Shown piece after piece: positions 17,003 to 29,490 of a stretch of DNA of 64,000 nt. Positions within the stretch are counted from its first letter, which is position 1; every line of letters starts with the position of its first letter. Origin of the DNA: Photobacterium profundum SS9 (GTDB lineage: Bacteria; Pseudomonadota; Gammaproteobacteria; Enterobacterales; Vibrionaceae); the NCBI RefSeq assembly GCF_000196255.1, contig NC_006371.1:1457440-1521439 (forward strand). Reading direction: 5' to 3'. Under the pieces are notes generated by a model. It was not told where the DNA came from. It saw only the letters and a program-made list of their open reading frames with translations, and did no database searches. The position numbers were made by a program, and so were the translations under genes.

Positions 17003-18586
17003 TTATATACGTTGAAATTGATCCATCAAGCGCTTCATTGTTTCCAGGCGGTCCACCAGCATACGGGTATTCTCAACAGAATAATTACTGGTTTTTGACG
17101 TTGCGACCGTTAATTCGTTGATGTTTTCAACATTGCGTGAGATCTCATCGCTGACACCCGCTTGCTCTTCCACTGCCGAGGCTATCTGATGGCTGCTATC
17201 TGTGACTAGGTTAAGCATCTCGTTGATCTGCTCTAATAAGGTGCCCGTTTCTGCTGCCTGATCATTACATTTTTTCGACAATACACCGCCGCGTTCAACA
17301 GCATCGACAGCTTGGCTAGCCGTTTGTTGTAGCCGTGCAATCATCTGCTGAATTTCACCCGTTGATGATTGAGTTTTCTGCGCTAACGAACGCACCTCAT
17401 CAGCGACCACCGCAAAGCCGCGTCCTGCATCACCAGCACGAGCCGCTTCAATCGCAGCGTTCAATGCCAATAAGTTAGTTTGATCGGCAATCGAGCCAAT
17501 CACATCCATAATACCTTCAATTTGTTTACTGCTATCCGATAATGCATTAATGACTTGCTTGGAGTTATCTAACTCTTGATGCAATGCATGTACAGAATTA
17601 ATAGTCGTTTCAACACTCTGTTGCCCTTCTAACGACATCTGCTGTGCTTCTGAGGTAATCGTCGATGCTTGTGCTGCGCTTTCTGCCACTTCACGGATCG
17701 ATGAAGACATTTGTCCCATGGCAACACTTACTTGTTCTGTTGCCGCCATTTGTTGTTCAAGATTGGTCTGCATTTGTTGCGTGTTACCAAACTCATCCTC
17801 AGCTGAAATAAGAATATCACCCGATGTTTCGCTGGCACGCCCCACAATGGCTCGCAGCTCTGCTTGACGCATACGTAATGCTAATTCAACCACAGATACA
17901 TCATCTTTTTTACCCGTATAAACATGCTCCATTAATGGATTATCGTAAGCCTCTTTTGCCATATCCGTTAATTTTTTATAACGTTGATACAGCTGAACAC
18001 TGATCCCAGTCGCTATGGCGATAACCAAAAGCATCGCGATAGAAATGATATTCATACCAGATACCAACATTTGTACCATCGCCAATACAAAAGCGACAGA
18101 AAGAAGACATGGAATTAAAATGGTTTGTGCAAAGCGAGGGCGTGACGTGGTAGCCTTCTTGTCCGAGTTCAATTGCTTATAGAGTTGAGTTGCACGACTG
18201 ACACTAGCCTGATCGGGTCGGCTGCGTACAGATTGAAACTCAACGACCTCACCTTTGTCATTGGTGATCGGTGTTACAAATGCTGAAACCCAATAATAGC
18301 TGCCATTTTTACAACTATTCTTCACCAACCCCATCCAACTCTTACCTGACTTTATGTATTGCCAAAGTTGAGCGAACGCCTGTTTCGGCATATCACTATG
18401 CCTAACTAGATTGTGAGACTCTCCATCCATTTCCTCTTTGCTATACCCCGCAACATCACAAAAATGCTGATTCGCATAAGTAATATTACTATCCGGATCT
18501 GTGGTTGATATCAGATTAATCCCTTCTGAATAATCAACTTCTTTATCCAACTCTTTATGTGTCATCTCTTTTGAAGATTTTGTCAT
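17003..18586 (-). CDS. PAS-domain methyl-accepting chemotaxis protein (Aer-like)
   Basis: 527 residues. A PAS sensor occupies about 20-125 (ISTTDPDSNITYANQHFCDVAGYS..., the Aer-type start). Two hydrophobic helices follow at about 152-195 with almost no periplasmic loop, then the signalling coiled coil with the universal hairpin tip DQTNLLALNAAIEAARAG near 370 and GFAVVADEVRSLAQKT. As in E. coli Aer, sensing would be cytoplasmic, commonly redox or oxygen through FAD; ligand here is not known. Monocistronic, with its own terminator. Confidence 0.93.
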   Translation of the reverse strand: MTKSSKEMTHKELDKEVDYSEGINLISTTDPDSNITYANQHFCDVAGYSKEEMDGESHNLVRHSDMPKQAFAQLWQYIKSGKSWMGLVKNSCKNGSYYWVSAFVTPITNDKGEVVEFQSVRSRPDQASVSRATQLYKQLNSDKKATTSRPRFAQTILIPCLLSVAFVLAMVQMLVSGMNIISIAMLLVIAIATGISVQLYQRYKKLTDMAKEAYDNPLMEHVYTGKKDDVSVVELALRMRQAELRAIVGRASETSGDILISAEDEFGNTQQMQTNLEQQMAATEQVSVAMGQMSSSIREVAESAAQASTITSEAQQMSLEGQQSVETTINSVHALHQELDNSKQVINALSDSSKQIEGIMDVIGSIADQTNLLALNAAIEAARAGDAGRGFAVVADEVRSLAQKTQSSTGEIQQMIARLQQTASQAVDAVERGGVLSKKCNDQAAETGTLLEQINEMLNLVTDSSHQIASAVEEQAGVSDEISRNVENINELTVATSKTSNYSVENTRMLVDRLETMKRLMDQFQRI

Positions 18587-18742
18587 TTTTTATCTCTTAT
18601 TATTTTATATGCAACATCGTGATTATTAACTTAAAATATGCGATTACAATCACATATCCTCACCGTACCATTGCGAAGATGACAAAAAATTGACACTGGT
18701 TAGCATTTACAGAAGAAATATATGCTTTATCAATCAATCGTA

Positions 18743-18785
18743 TAAAAAAAAGCCTGTGATACATGATCACAGGCTTTTTTTCTAA
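18743..18785 (-). terminator. Terminator of the malPQ-glgB unit
   Basis: AAAAAGCCTGTGAT pairs with ATCACAGGCTTTTT around ACATG; A- and T-runs on both sides. It lies about 140 bases past the glgB stop and ahead of the chemoreceptor gene. Confidence 0.85.
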
Positions 18786-18921
18786 AATACTCAACGTATT
18801 ATTTTTGTTGTTTCATTACTCAGCAACCTATTGAAACTTAACAAAGTAAGTGCAACGTGTTGCTAAGCAACTAGGTATTTAATGCTGTTTTTTTTAAACA
18901 CATTCATACCATACACACGTT

Positions 18922-21111
18922 TTATGCGTGTTGTTTAAATGCTAAAAATACCGTTGATAATGGCGGTAGATCCAACGAAATGGATTGTGCCAAACCGTGT
19001 TTTTCTAACAACTGCGTTTTCACTGTTTGCTGTATTGGTGTACCGCTACCCCAATATTTTTCAGCATCAGTATTAAGCAATACTTCATACTCGCCCTCTG
19101 CGGGTACACCCAAGGTGTAGCCTTCACGAGGAACAGGTGTGAAATTAGAAACAACCAGTACTTTATCGCCATTCAGTGCAAATCGCTCATGCGCTAACAC
19201 ACTGGTTTCAGCATCGTCTTGAACACGCCATTCAAACCCTTCAGGTGAACAATCGAGTTCATGTAACGCTGGTAAATCTTGGTACAGATGGTTCAGATCA
19301 CTGACAAGCTTTTTCATGCCATTATGGCGAGGATACTCTAACCAGTGCCATTCTAGTTGACCATCATGTGACCATTCGGCACTTTGAGCAATTTCAGCCC
19401 CCATGAAGTTCAGTTTCTTACCTGGCTGACCATACATGTAGCCCATGTATGTACGCAAATTAGCACTTTTTTGCCATTCATCGCCTGGCATTTTATCTAA
19501 TAGCGAACCTTTACCGTAAACCACTTCATCGTGAGATAAAGACAGTACATAGTTCTCGCTAAATGCATAAATCAGCGGGAAGGTAATCGTATTATGATGG
19601 AATTTACGGTGCACAGGCTCTTCTTGAATATAAGAAAGGCTGTCGTGCATCCACCCCATATTCCACTTAAAGCCGAAGCCTAAACCGCCCATATCAGTAG
19701 GACGAGAAACACCAGAGAATGCCGTTGATTCTTCAGCAATGGTCATTGCATTTGGATAATGAGAATACACTTCTTCATTCATCCAACGTAGCAAGCTGAT
19801 TGCATCGTAATTCTGGTTACCACCGTCGTGATTTGGAATCCACTGATCGTGCTCACGGGAATAATCGAGATACAACATTGATGCCACAGCATCAACACGC
19901 AAACCATCAATATGATAATGCTCGAGCCAGAACAACGCATTCGATATTAGGAATCGACGAACATGATCACGACCGTAATCATAGATGTAGCTCTTCCAAT
20001 CTTGATGCCAACCACGACGAGGATCTGGATCGTTAAATAATGCTGTGCCATCAAAATTAGCAAGACCGTGATCATCTGAAGGGAAATGAGCCGGTACCCA
20101 ATCAAGTACGACACCGATACCCGCCAAGTGGCATTGATCAACGAAGTATTTGAAATCATCAGGTGTACCAAATCGACTTGTTGGTGAGAACAAACCAATA
20201 GGTTGATAACCCCATGAACCATAGAACGGATGTTCTGAAACTGGCATTAATTCAAGGTGGGTATACCCCATCTCTGATAAATAAGGAATCAGCTGTTCTG
20301 CAAGTTCACGATATGTTAGAAAATCACCCTGCTCATTTCTACGCCATGAGCCCGCGTGAAGCTCATAAAAAGACAATGCTTCTTGATGCTTCACACTAAC
20401 AGGACGTGTTTGCCATGCTTTATCTTGCCATTGGTAACGAGACTGATCGTAAACGATAGAGGTAAAAGATGGGTACTGTTCTGATGAATAGCCCCAAGGA
20501 TCAGCTTTATGCGGTAAGCTATTTCCTGAACTATCTTTTAATTCAAATTTATATTGAGTGCCATCTTCTAAATCTGGAATAAATAAGCCCCACAGGCCAT
20601 CATCCAAACGTTGCATAGGGTGACGACGGCCATCCCAAGCATTGAATTCACCAATAACACTGACTGCTGATGCATTCGGTGCATAAGTAAGAAAACGTAC
20701 ACCAGATATTGGCTGACCACCTTTATTAAGGGAGATCAACTGTGCACCCATCTCGCTATGCATTTTCGATGGCGATACTAGTGCATCACCTGAAGGCATA
20801 AAACCATGAAACTGGTACGGGTCATGAATTGTCTGCTCGCCAGTCGGCCAGCTTATATGTAGCTTATATACTGCAGCGGTAAGATCCATCTTACTTATTA
20901 AAACGAAACCACTTTCATCTTCGCGTGTAAGGGGAAATTTCTCACCATTTTCAATTTCAACTACCATAGAAACAGCCCCAGGCATCCACACACGAAGTGC
21001 GATGCCTTTTGACTGATACTGTGGGCCTAAAAACGAAAACGGATCCGAAAAAGCAGCCCTTTCGAGCTGCATATATTCCTTTTCACTGCGTGTCACTTTG
21101 ATCGTGTCCAA
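18922..21111 (-). CDS. glgB: 1,4-alpha-glucan branching enzyme
   Basis: 729 residues against 728 in E. coli. It moves oligoglucan chains to O6 positions to branch glycogen, in the cytoplasm. Order: an N-terminal branching-enzyme module, a CBM48 (about 125-220, [22 protein letters not shown]), the GH13 barrel with the nucleophile Asp in [12 protein letters not shown], the acid Glu in AEES and the third Asp in SLSHDE, then a C-terminal beta domain. The gene follows malQ after 23 bases, so it is co-transcribed with it, as in Vibrio maltose clusters. Confidence 0.97.
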   Translation of the reverse strand: MDTIKVTRSEKEYMQLERAAFSDPFSFLGPQYQSKGIALRVWMPGAVSMVVEIENGEKFPLTREDESGFVLISKMDLTAAVYKLHISWPTGEQTIHDPYQFHGFMPSGDALVSPSKMHSEMGAQLISLNKGGQPISGVRFLTYAPNASAVSVIGEFNAWDGRRHPMQRLDDGLWGLFIPDLEDGTQYKFELKDSSGNSLPHKADPWGYSSEQYPSFTSIVYDQSRYQWQDKAWQTRPVSVKHQEALSFYELHAGSWRRNEQGDFLTYRELAEQLIPYLSEMGYTHLELMPVSEHPFYGSWGYQPIGLFSPTSRFGTPDDFKYFVDQCHLAGIGVVLDWVPAHFPSDDHGLANFDGTALFNDPDPRRGWHQDWKSYIYDYGRDHVRRFLISNALFWLEHYHIDGLRVDAVASMLYLDYSREHDQWIPNHDGGNQNYDAISLLRWMNEEVYSHYPNAMTIAEESTAFSGVSRPTDMGGLGFGFKWNMGWMHDSLSYIQEEPVHRKFHHNTITFPLIYAFSENYVLSLSHDEVVYGKGSLLDKMPGDEWQKSANLRTYMGYMYGQPGKKLNFMGAEIAQSAEWSHDGQLEWHWLEYPRHNGMKKLVSDLNHLYQDLPALHELDCSPEGFEWRVQDDAETSVLAHERFALNGDKVLVVSNFTPVPREGYTLGVPAEGEYEVLLNTDAEKYWGSGTPIQQTVKTQLLEKHGLAQSISLDLPPLSTVFLAFKQHA

Positions 21112-21134
21112 CGCACTACTCCTGATTATTTTTT

Positions 21135-23309
21135 CTAGCTTGCTTTTCCTCGTGCGTCTGTTAAACGACGAGTTAGATCAATAATATCTTGACGTGTAAA
21201 TAAATCGTCTAATGTTGTAGAAAGCTTACGACGCCAGTTAGGGTATTCATCAACTGTACCAGGAATGTTTACTGGCTTATCCATTTCCAACCAGTCTTCC
21301 AATTGTAGGCTCAGCAATGCACTCGAACTAGCAGCCAAATGCATCTGCATACCTTCACTAAGGCGCAGATCCATTGGAACATAACTCGCATCGTGACCTA
21401 CCCCTTCAGGAAGATAACCATGCCAGTCTAAACTATCAAGGATTTTTTGCTTACTTTCAGCACGACTTGCAAATAATCCCGCAAGTTGCTCTTTATCTGG
21501 GTAAAGCCCTAATTCTTCACCCATTTTCAAGTCATCACAATGCCAGAAACCACGAAGTGTTGGCATATCATGCGTACATAATGCCGCCATAGATTGTGAT
21601 GGATAATGAGCCGGAGAATAGAAACCACCATCTTCAGCTGTTTCGAAAAAGAATACTTTGTATGAGTGAATACCAGCAGTTGACAGTTTGCCTATAATTT
21701 CATCTGGCACTGTACCCAAATCTTCACCGATGACAGTACACTGAAAACGGTGACTCTCTAATGCTAAGATTGCCATCATGTCATCTACTGGGTAGTACAT
21801 GTAAGCACCTTGTGTTGCTAATTCACCTTTCGGAATCCACCAAAGGCGTAACAAGCCTAAAACGTGGTCAATTCGTAGTGCACCACAGTTACGCATATTT
21901 GCACGTAATAACTGGATGTAAGGTTCGTAAGCTGTTTCTTTTAATGCTTCAGGGTTTAGCGGTGGTAAACCCCAGTTTTGACCTAATGGACCCAAAATAT
22001 CAGGTGGCGCGCCAACACTAACATCTTGACAAAGCGCACCATGGTCAGCCCATGTTTCAGCACCAGAATCACAAACGCCAACCGCAAGATCACGGTATAG
22101 ACCCATTGCCATGCCTTTCTCTTCAGCTAACTCATTCACTTCAGCAAGCTGAGTGTCTGCTAGCCATTGTAAGTACATGTACAACTTAACTTGCTTAGCG
22201 TTATCTTTGATGTAAGTTTTCACTGCAGCATTATCGAAATGACGATACTCTTCAGGGAATACAGGCCAGCCCCAAGTATTGTCATCTTTCTTCTTAAGAT
22301 CAGCATGTAATGCATCAAATGCTGCTTGATGAAGTAAGCTATCGCCGCCCTCTTCAACAAACTGTAAGAATTGTTTTGCACGTTCTGTATTATTATCTAA
22401 GTGACGCTCACTAAAAGTATCAAATAGTAACGGAAGTACTGCCATCTTAAGGCAAGATACTTCGCTGTAATTCACCCAATTAGTATTACGCGCTTCCACT
22501 AAACGTTGTTGGAATTGTGCACTACCAACAAGTTGTTGGGCTTCGTCACACTGTGCAAACTCAGATACAGAGCTAACATCAATGTACATTAAGTTTAACC
22601 AACGTCGTGAAGACGGGCTATATGGGCTTGCACCTTCTGGGTTCGCAGGGAAGAGCGAGTGAACTGGGTTAAGGCCCACAAAATCACCACCTCGAGCCGC
22701 AATATCAGCAACTAATTGTTTTAGATCGCCAAAGTCACCAATACCCCAGTTATAGTTGGTGCGAACAGAATAAAGCTGAACACTGGTGCCCCAAAGTTTC
22801 TTATCATCCAACAGCGCTTGCTGCTTATAACAAGACGCTGGAGTTACGATCAATGTCATTTCAAATGGAGACTTACGGCGTTTGCGGAATACTTCTAATT
22901 TATGGTAACCCCACGCCAAGTCATCAGGTAATGCAAATACAAGTGGACCGCCATTTTCACGATCATCAGAAATAAGTTGAGACTGTAACCAACCTTCCAT
23001 TACTACACCTTGTTCGGTAGTAAGTTTCCAGCTGAAATCACTTGTTCGTGCACTTACGCCTAGGTGTAGCGTAATGTGCATGGGTTCGCCATTACGAACA
23101 ACCTTAACAGGTGCTAATACATCTGGACGCTGTCTTTTTAGCGCAGATTCCATTAATGCATCATCATTTTTGGTGTCATAGCCAAGCGCAGATAATAAAC
23201 GACGTAGGGTCTCGTTTTCTACTTGAGCTTCATCACCCCAAGCACTTACATAGCTGTCAGCTAGGCCAGCCATTTCAGCAACTTGTTTTAATACTTGATC
23301 ATCTTTCAT
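21135..23309 (-). CDS. malQ: 4-alpha-glucanotransferase (amylomaltase)
   Basis: 724 residues, GH77. It disproportionates maltodextrins, freeing glucose and lengthening chains for MalP. The GH77 triad is visible: Asp in [14 protein letters not shown], Glu in [10 protein letters not shown], and Asp in [11 protein letters not shown]; the N-terminal extension seen in proteobacterial MalQ is also present. It lies between malP and glgB, separated from malP by 444 bases that contain a 266-bp structured repeat, so transcription from the malP promoter must pass through that structure. Confidence 0.96.
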   Translation of the reverse strand: MKDDQVLKQVAEMAGLADSYVSAWGDEAQVENETLRRLLSALGYDTKNDDALMESALKRQRPDVLAPVKVVRNGEPMHITLHLGVSARTSDFSWKLTTEQGVVMEGWLQSQLISDDRENGGPLVFALPDDLAWGYHKLEVFRKRRKSPFEMTLIVTPASCYKQQALLDDKKLWGTSVQLYSVRTNYNWGIGDFGDLKQLVADIAARGGDFVGLNPVHSLFPANPEGASPYSPSSRRWLNLMYIDVSSVSEFAQCDEAQQLVGSAQFQQRLVEARNTNWVNYSEVSCLKMAVLPLLFDTFSERHLDNNTERAKQFLQFVEEGGDSLLHQAAFDALHADLKKKDDNTWGWPVFPEEYRHFDNAAVKTYIKDNAKQVKLYMYLQWLADTQLAEVNELAEEKGMAMGLYRDLAVGVCDSGAETWADHGALCQDVSVGAPPDILGPLGQNWGLPPLNPEALKETAYEPYIQLLRANMRNCGALRIDHVLGLLRLWWIPKGELATQGAYMYYPVDDMMAILALESHRFQCTVIGEDLGTVPDEIIGKLSTAGIHSYKVFFFETAEDGGFYSPAHYPSQSMAALCTHDMPTLRGFWHCDDLKMGEELGLYPDKEQLAGLFASRAESKQKILDSLDWHGYLPEGVGHDASYVPMDLRLSEGMQMHLAASSSALLSLQLEDWLEMDKPVNIPGTVDEYPNWRRKLSTTLDDLFTRQDIIDLTRRLTDARGKAS

Positions 23310-23445
23310 CGTTCTCTCCGATAGCGGTCTTAATGCCGCTACGATGTTTAATTTGCTGATACCAATACAGAGTGGCGCTTAACTTCCAAATATCGATGCC
23401 TTTATTTGCTAACTAGCAACTGCCATCAACAAGCAAGAAAGTTAA

Positions 23446-23711
23446 TATACCCAAGCTACCTCAAGATGCAGGATTCAGAGTGATATCAGCGTGTTTAATT
23501 CAAGAAAAATGTGTGTAGGAATGGCTTTCCCTTTCAAACACATTTGACGCAGAAGTAGATACGCTGAATCACTCCCGAAGGGCGAGTTTTGTTGGGCTCT
23601 ATGCGGTGTTACTTATTTTCAACGTAGAACGACTAGGTCTATAAATAAGTGCCTTGCCTAGAACCCACCAAATTCTCGCTGAAACGAGCATCTTGAGGTA
23701 ACTTGGGTATA
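23446..23711. repeat. 266-bp structured repeat, copy B (malP-malQ spacer)
   Basis: Same orientation as copy A and equal length, starting TATACCCAAGCTACCTCAAG and ending in the inverse. Nested arms are conserved with some mismatches. It occupies most of the spacer between the two operon genes; the flanks 23310-23445 and 23712-23753 hold nothing else recognised. Confidence 0.9.
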
Positions 23712-23753
23712 ATACGGCAAGTGCCAATGATGACACTTACCGTTTTAAAGCAG

Positions 23754-26216
23754 TTATTTAACTGATACTGCTTTTAGTTTCCAGATATTATTGACGTAGT
23801 CACGGATACTACGGTCTGAACTGAATTTACCAACAAGTGCAGTATTTAAGATCGTCTTACGTGCCCATGTTGCTTGATCACGGTATTCCGCATCAATTTT
23901 CTCATGTGCTTTTACGTAGTCTGCGAAATCAGCAAGCACTAAATATGGGTCACCGCCGTCCAGTAAGTTTTGGCGAATCGCCGATAACTGGCCAGGGTTG
24001 CCCGGTGTAAATTCGTCTGTATTCAATAAATCTAGAGACGCACGTAGAAGACTATCAGCGTGGTAATAACGGTAAGGGTCGTGACCCTCTTCTTTTTGTT
24101 TAAGAACTTCATCTACCAGTAAACCGAAGATAAAGATGTTTTCGTCGCCCACTTCTTCGCGGATCTCAACGTTTGCACCGTCCATCGTACCGATAGTTAG
24201 CGCACCATTAAGTGCAAGCTTCATGTTACCTGTACCCGACGCTTCTAGACCTGCAGTTGAAATCTGTTCAGACACGTCAGCCGCAGGAATAATGATTTCC
24301 GCAAGGCTTACACGGTAATCAGGTACGAATACAACTTTCAGCTTACCGCCAAGGCGAGGATCGTTATTTACTTTGTCTGCAACTTTGTTAATTGCAAAGA
24401 TAATATCTTTTGCTAATGCGTAACCCGGTGCTGCTTTCGCGGCAAAGATAAACACACGTGGGTGCATATCAAACGTAGGTTCATTCAGCAAACGATGGTA
24501 AAGCGATAGAATATGCAGCAAATTCAAATGCTGACGCTTATATTCGTGCAAACGTTTAATTTGAACATCAAAGATTGCATTAGTATCAAGCTCGATACCC
24601 ATGTTGTCTTGAACCCAATCAGCAAAACGTTGCTTGTTGTCTTTCTTCACTGCTAGGTAACGCTTCTGGAATTTCTTATCTTCAGCGAATTTAGCTAAAC
24701 CAGACAACTGATCTAGTTTTGCTGGCCATTCTGTACCGATTTTTTCATTCACTAACTCAGTAAGACCTGGGTTACAGAACTTTAACCAGCGACGTGGTGT
24801 AACACCGTTTGTAACGTTATGAAGACGACCTGGGAATAGTTCGTTGAATTCAGGGAATAAATCGCGTTTAACTAACTCTGAGTGCAGAGCCGCTACACCA
24901 TTAACAGCGTAAGTACTGACCACACACAAGTTTGCCATACGAACCATACGCTGCTGGCCTTCTTCAATAATAGAAAGCTTACGTTTGATTTCGTTGTTAC
25001 CAGGCCACTTCTCTTCAACCAACGTCATGAAACGATGGTTAATTTCGAAAATAATTTCCATATGACGCGGAAGCATGTCTGCGATTAGAGACTCGCTCCA
25101 TCTTTCCAGTGCTTCAGGCAATAATGTGTGGTTAGTGTAAGCAAATACTTTCGATGAAATTGCCCATGCCGCATCCCAACCTAATTTGTGCTCATCAATA
25201 AGGATGCGCATTAGTTCAGGAATCGCAATTGTTGGGTGAGTATCATTTAGCTGAATAGATTCAAGTTTCGCAAGATCTTCAATTTTGTTACCAGCTGCAA
25301 AATGGCGACGAAGAATATCTGCTATAGAACATGCGCAATGGAAATACTGCTGCATTAAGCGCAATGTTTTACCCTGATCATGATTGTCATTTGGGTAAAG
25401 CACTTTTGTTACGTTACCAGCTTCTAATTGGCCGTATTGTGCGCCAACGTAATCGCCATCGTTAAAGCGAGCTAGATTGAATGGCGCTGGTGAACGACAT
25501 TCCCATAAACGCAGAGGGTAAACGCTCTTATTGTCGTAACCAACAATAGGAAGATCCCATGCAACACCTTCAACGGTCATTGCTGGAACCCAACGGCGAC
25601 AAATAGTGCCCGCTTTATCTGTGTATGTTTCAACTGAACCAAACAAACCAACAGTTTGGCCAAGTTCAGGGCGAACAACTTCCCAAGGGTAACCCTCAAT
25701 ACCGCGCCACGCATCTGGCGCTTCTACTTGATGTCCACCCTCAAAAGATTGGCTAAATAAACCGTATTCATAATGAAGACCGTAACCAACTGCAGGGTAT
25801 TCTTGCGCTGCTAAAGAATCCATAAAACATGCAGCTAGACGGCCAAGACCACCATTACCTAATGCAGGGTCGCGTTCTTCTTCAAGTAAATCTGTTAAGT
25901 TAAGCCCTAGCTCTTCTACTGCCGCGCTCACTTCTTCGTATAACCCCATGCTGATAAGGTTGTTACCAGTAAGACGGCCAATCAAAAATTCTAAAGAAAG
26001 GTAATTAACACTACGTACATTTTGTTCTGCAAGTTGCTTTTCCGTTTCTAACAGGCTGCCGGTGCTGATCTCAGCTAATGCTTTGCCGACTGCTAGATAC
26101 CAGCTTCGTGAGTCTGCTGTCTCTGGCGTTTTTGCATAAGTAGTCACTAAGTGTTTTTCTACTGATGCTTTAAATAAAGCTTTATCAAATTGTTGTGTTT
26201 GACCACGTGTAGTCAT
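23754..26216 (-). CDS. malP: Glycogen/maltodextrin phosphorylase
   Basis: 820 residues, GT35. It cuts terminal alpha-1,4 glucose with phosphate to glucose-1-phosphate, using PLP. The PLP lysine lies in EASGTGNMKLALNGALTIG, and the phosphate-site residues around KRLHEYKRQ are intact. Position upstream of malQ and facing malT argues for the maltodextrin (malP) role; with glgB in the unit it may also serve glycogen (glgP). Candidate MalT boxes lie in the 478-base divergent spacer. Confidence 0.94.
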   Translation of the reverse strand: MTTRGQTQQFDKALFKASVEKHLVTTYAKTPETADSRSWYLAVGKALAEISTGSLLETEKQLAEQNVRSVNYLSLEFLIGRLTGNNLISMGLYEEVSAAVEELGLNLTDLLEEERDPALGNGGLGRLAACFMDSLAAQEYPAVGYGLHYEYGLFSQSFEGGHQVEAPDAWRGIEGYPWEVVRPELGQTVGLFGSVETYTDKAGTICRRWVPAMTVEGVAWDLPIVGYDNKSVYPLRLWECRSPAPFNLARFNDGDYVGAQYGQLEAGNVTKVLYPNDNHDQGKTLRLMQQYFHCACSIADILRRHFAAGNKIEDLAKLESIQLNDTHPTIAIPELMRILIDEHKLGWDAAWAISSKVFAYTNHTLLPEALERWSESLIADMLPRHMEIIFEINHRFMTLVEEKWPGNNEIKRKLSIIEEGQQRMVRMANLCVVSTYAVNGVAALHSELVKRDLFPEFNELFPGRLHNVTNGVTPRRWLKFCNPGLTELVNEKIGTEWPAKLDQLSGLAKFAEDKKFQKRYLAVKKDNKQRFADWVQDNMGIELDTNAIFDVQIKRLHEYKRQHLNLLHILSLYHRLLNEPTFDMHPRVFIFAAKAAPGYALAKDIIFAINKVADKVNNDPRLGGKLKVVFVPDYRVSLAEIIIPAADVSEQISTAGLEASGTGNMKLALNGALTIGTMDGANVEIREEVGDENIFIFGLLVDEVLKQKEEGHDPYRYYHADSLLRASLDLLNTDEFTPGNPGQLSAIRQNLLDGGDPYLVLADFADYVKAHEKIDAEYRDQATWARKTILNTALVGKFSSDRSIRDYVNNIWKLKAVSVK

Positions 26217-26303
26217 GGTTCATTCTCTCTCTAGGATTATTTCAACTGGAATCTATGTTGCCTGTGTTTATTCATAAAAACATCCTCCTAACTTTGGGGT
26301 ATG

Positions 26304-26507
26304 AGGGATGAGTAGAAGGGGCGTAGGTAATCTCAACGGGTATTTTTTGTGACGCTCTCCATAAAAATAGGGTGTAGATGAATAATCACAAGCTAACCAT
26401 GCAACCTAGTTCACACTTATGAATGAAACACTCATGTGCAACTATCCTCTTAATTTTTTGTGTCAGACGCACATTATGTGAAGTGGTTCATATTTTTAGG
26501 GATGAGA
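26304..26507. promoter_or_regulatory. Divergent malP/malT control region with MalT-like and CRP-like sites
   Basis: AGGGATGAGT (26304-26313) and AGGGATGAGA (26498-26507) each match 8 of 10 bases of the MalT box GGGGA(T/G)GAGG. TGTGA-AGTGGT-TCATA (26477-26492) is one base off the CRP core. The rest of 26217-26694 has no gene. Activation of malPQ by MalT and of malT by CRP is established in E. coli; here it is inferred. Confidence 0.45.
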
Positions 26508-26694
26508 GACGATAGAAGGACGCTTTAAACCCATGAGAAAGGTAAAGTTATGGTTAGGATCAAATATTATAGTAGCCATTTACTGCATGATTTTGATTAG
26601 CAAGTAGCATAAAGCACATACTTACTATTCCTTTGTAACCAAAGGAAGATTTCAAATTGGATCTTGAACCCTTATAAAAGACGTAAAGAATACT

Positions 26695-29403
26695 ATGTGG
26701 ATACCTTCGAAACTTACTCGACCAGCACGCCTTCATAACGCAATTCTTCGTTCTCGATTGCTGGAAAGCCTCGATCAAGCGCCTTATTATCGCCTTGTTC
26801 TTTTTCGTTCGCCTGCCGGTTACGGTAAAACAACAATGGCCGCGCAGTGGTTGAATAAACACTCACATACTGGATGGTTTAACGTTGATGAAAGTGATAA
26901 CGATACCTTTAGATTTGCAAACTATTTACTGCAATCCATTAATAAAGCAACAAATAATGCCTGTTTAAAAACCCAAGCAATGGCAGAACGCCGCCAGTTT
27001 GCGTGTTTAACAACACTATTTAGTGAATTATTTGGTGAGTTATCAGATTATGGTGAACAAACGTATTTAGTTCTTGATGATTACCATGTGATCAATAATG
27101 AAGAGATCCATGAAGGTATGCGCTTTTTCCTTAAGCACATGCCAGATTGCGTCACATTAGTGGTTACCAGCCGTACACAACCGCCACTCGGCACTGCAAA
27201 TTTACGAGTACGCGATTTACTGATTGAGGTGGATAACCATTTACTGGCTTTTGATCAAGAAGAGACCGAACGCTTTTTTCACAAGCGAGTCTCTTCAGAA
27301 ATTGAAACGACAGTACTCAATTCACTACGAGAACAAGTCGAAGGTTGGCCATCAGCTTTACAACTTATCGCACTGCATGCCCAACAAAAACCGAATAACC
27401 TGGCGGAGTCTGCCCTTTCAATGGCAAACTTTAACCGCGGGCATTTGTGGGACTACCTAGCAGAAGAAGTCTTTGACCAATTAGATCGTGAAACCCAGCA
27501 ATTTTTATTACAGTGTTCAGTATTAGATATTTTCAATGCTGAATTAGTGTCTGACTTAACGGGCCGTAGCGATGCTCTCTCTATGTTGGAATCACTCAAC
27601 CGCTTTGGTTTATTCTTAAATACACTTGAAGGTGCTGATAACTGGTATCGCTTCCATAACCTTTTCGCTGAATTTTTACGCCACCAGCGCTATTCTCAAA
27701 TTCCACAACAACGAACAGAGCTACACAACAATGCTGCAAAAGCATGGCTAAAACAAAACCGTCCACAACAAGCTTTAATGCATGCAATGAAAAGTAAAAA
27801 TGAAGATCTCACCATAGAGATCCTGACTGATTACGGTTGGAATATGTACCATCATGGAGAATTAAAACTCTTAGAAGATTCCATATCTGCCCTTAGCACT
27901 GAAAAGCTATTCAGCGCACCACGCCTTACCTTATTACGCGCTTGGCTAGCACAAAGTCAGCACCGCTATGATGATGTTGGTGAATTAATCGCTGAATCTG
28001 AAGAAGAAATGAAACAACGTAATTTAGTGTTAGACGATGGATTACAAGGTGAGTTTAATGCACTTCGTGCTCAAGTTGCCATCAACCAAAGTAAACCAGT
28101 AGATGCATTAGTGTTATCTGAACAAGCATTAGGACAGTTGCCTTCAACAACATACCGTAGTCGCATTGTTGCCACCTCTGTTGTGGGTGAAGTACACCAC
28201 TGTTTAGGTAATCTCAGCCGTGCATTGCCGATGATGCAGCAAACAGAAAAAATGGCACGTCAGTACCATGTATATCATCAAGCCCTGTGGGCTCTATTGC
28301 AACAAAGTGAAATTCTCGTCGCTCAAGGTTATGTTCAAGCCGCGTTTGAATTACTCGACCAAGCCTATCGCCTAGTAAAAGAGCAACATCTACAACAAGT
28401 TCCTCTTCATGAATTTCTGTTACGCCTACGCGCTCAGATTTTATGGTGCTGGAACCGACTTGATGAAGCAGAAGAATGTGCCCATAAGAGCTTAGAAGTA
28501 CTCGCACCCTTTGATGACACCAAGTCATTGCATGCTTACTCAATGCTGGCGCGTATTGCACTTAGTCGTGGTGAGATAGATAAAGCAGCACGTTATTTAG
28601 AATTGTGTAACAGCTTAATGGAACGCGCTGATTATCATATTGACTGGCGTGCAAACACCGATTTGTCTAACCTTTTTTACTGGCAGATAAAAGGTGAAAA
28701 AGACAATATCGCTAACTGGTTGCATCAAGCTGAACGTCCTGATAGTGCTTGTAACCACTTCCAGCAATTACAATGGCGAAACATCGCCCGTGCCTGCATC
28801 ATTTTAGAAGACTACCATCAAGCAGAAGAAATCTTCGCTATGCTTGAGGATAATTGTAAAGCACACAACTTAATAACGGATAGTAATCGTAACCTTGTTA
28901 TACAATCCATTCTGTGTAAAAAACAAGGCCAACGCAAAATTGCTCTTGAACACCTAAAACAAGCATTAACCTTGACGAACAGTACAGGCATGATCGGTAA
29001 CTTTCTGTGTGATGCAAATGAAATTTGTGATTTACTACAAGAGTTGGTTGATACTAAACAGTTGAATGAATTAGAACTTCATCGAGTACAGCAACTTCTT
29101 CGTGAAATGACCAGCAAAGAACGTAACCGTTCAGTACACTTTGATGAAAACTTTGTCGAAAAGCTTCTAAACCTGCCTGATGTACCAGAGCTGATTCGTA
29201 CAAGCCCACTGACTCAACGTGAATGGCAAGTACTTGGCTTAATTTACGCAGGTTTTAGCAACGAACAAATTGCATCTGAACTCGATGTTGCTTCTACAAC
29301 GATCAAAACACACATTCGTAATTTGTATCAAAAGTTGAATATTGCAAACCGCCAACAAGCAATAAATACAGCAGAGAACTTACTTAAATTGATGGGCTTT
29401 TAA
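26695..29403 (+). CDS. malT: MalT, maltose regulon activator
   Basis: 902 residues against 901 in E. coli. An ATP- and maltotriose-dependent activator. Order: Walker [10 protein letters not shown] at 39-47, Walker B-like TYLVLDDYH near 123, the STAND-type ATPase arm, a helical TPR-like sensor domain (about 440-800) and a C-terminal LuxR HTH ([20 protein letters not shown]... about 837-895). Divergent from malP, as expected. The ribosome site is weak, as it is for the E. coli gene. Confidence 0.96.
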   Translation: MWIPSKLTRPARLHNAILRSRLLESLDQAPYYRLVLFRSPAGYGKTTMAAQWLNKHSHTGWFNVDESDNDTFRFANYLLQSINKATNNACLKTQAMAERRQFACLTTLFSELFGELSDYGEQTYLVLDDYHVINNEEIHEGMRFFLKHMPDCVTLVVTSRTQPPLGTANLRVRDLLIEVDNHLLAFDQEETERFFHKRVSSEIETTVLNSLREQVEGWPSALQLIALHAQQKPNNLAESALSMANFNRGHLWDYLAEEVFDQLDRETQQFLLQCSVLDIFNAELVSDLTGRSDALSMLESLNRFGLFLNTLEGADNWYRFHNLFAEFLRHQRYSQIPQQRTELHNNAAKAWLKQNRPQQALMHAMKSKNEDLTIEILTDYGWNMYHHGELKLLEDSISALSTEKLFSAPRLTLLRAWLAQSQHRYDDVGELIAESEEEMKQRNLVLDDGLQGEFNALRAQVAINQSKPVDALVLSEQALGQLPSTTYRSRIVATSVVGEVHHCLGNLSRALPMMQQTEKMARQYHVYHQALWALLQQSEILVAQGYVQAAFELLDQAYRLVKEQHLQQVPLHEFLLRLRAQILWCWNRLDEAEECAHKSLEVLAPFDDTKSLHAYSMLARIALSRGEIDKAARYLELCNSLMERADYHIDWRANTDLSNLFYWQIKGEKDNIANWLHQAERPDSACNHFQQLQWRNIARACIILEDYHQAEEIFAMLEDNCKAHNLITDSNRNLVIQSILCKKQGQRKIALEHLKQALTLTNSTGMIGNFLCDANEICDLLQELVDTKQLNELELHRVQQLLREMTSKERNRSVHFDENFVEKLLNLPDVPELIRTSPLTQREWQVLGLIYAGFSNEQIASELDVASTTIKTHIRNLYQKLNIANRQQAINTAENLLKLMGF

Positions 29404-29490
29404 AGGTAAACCACACTCACAGCCCATTCAGCGAGTGTTTGTAAGCATGATCTTTCATACACTCGCTCATTAACCGGTTAAGGATAACCA

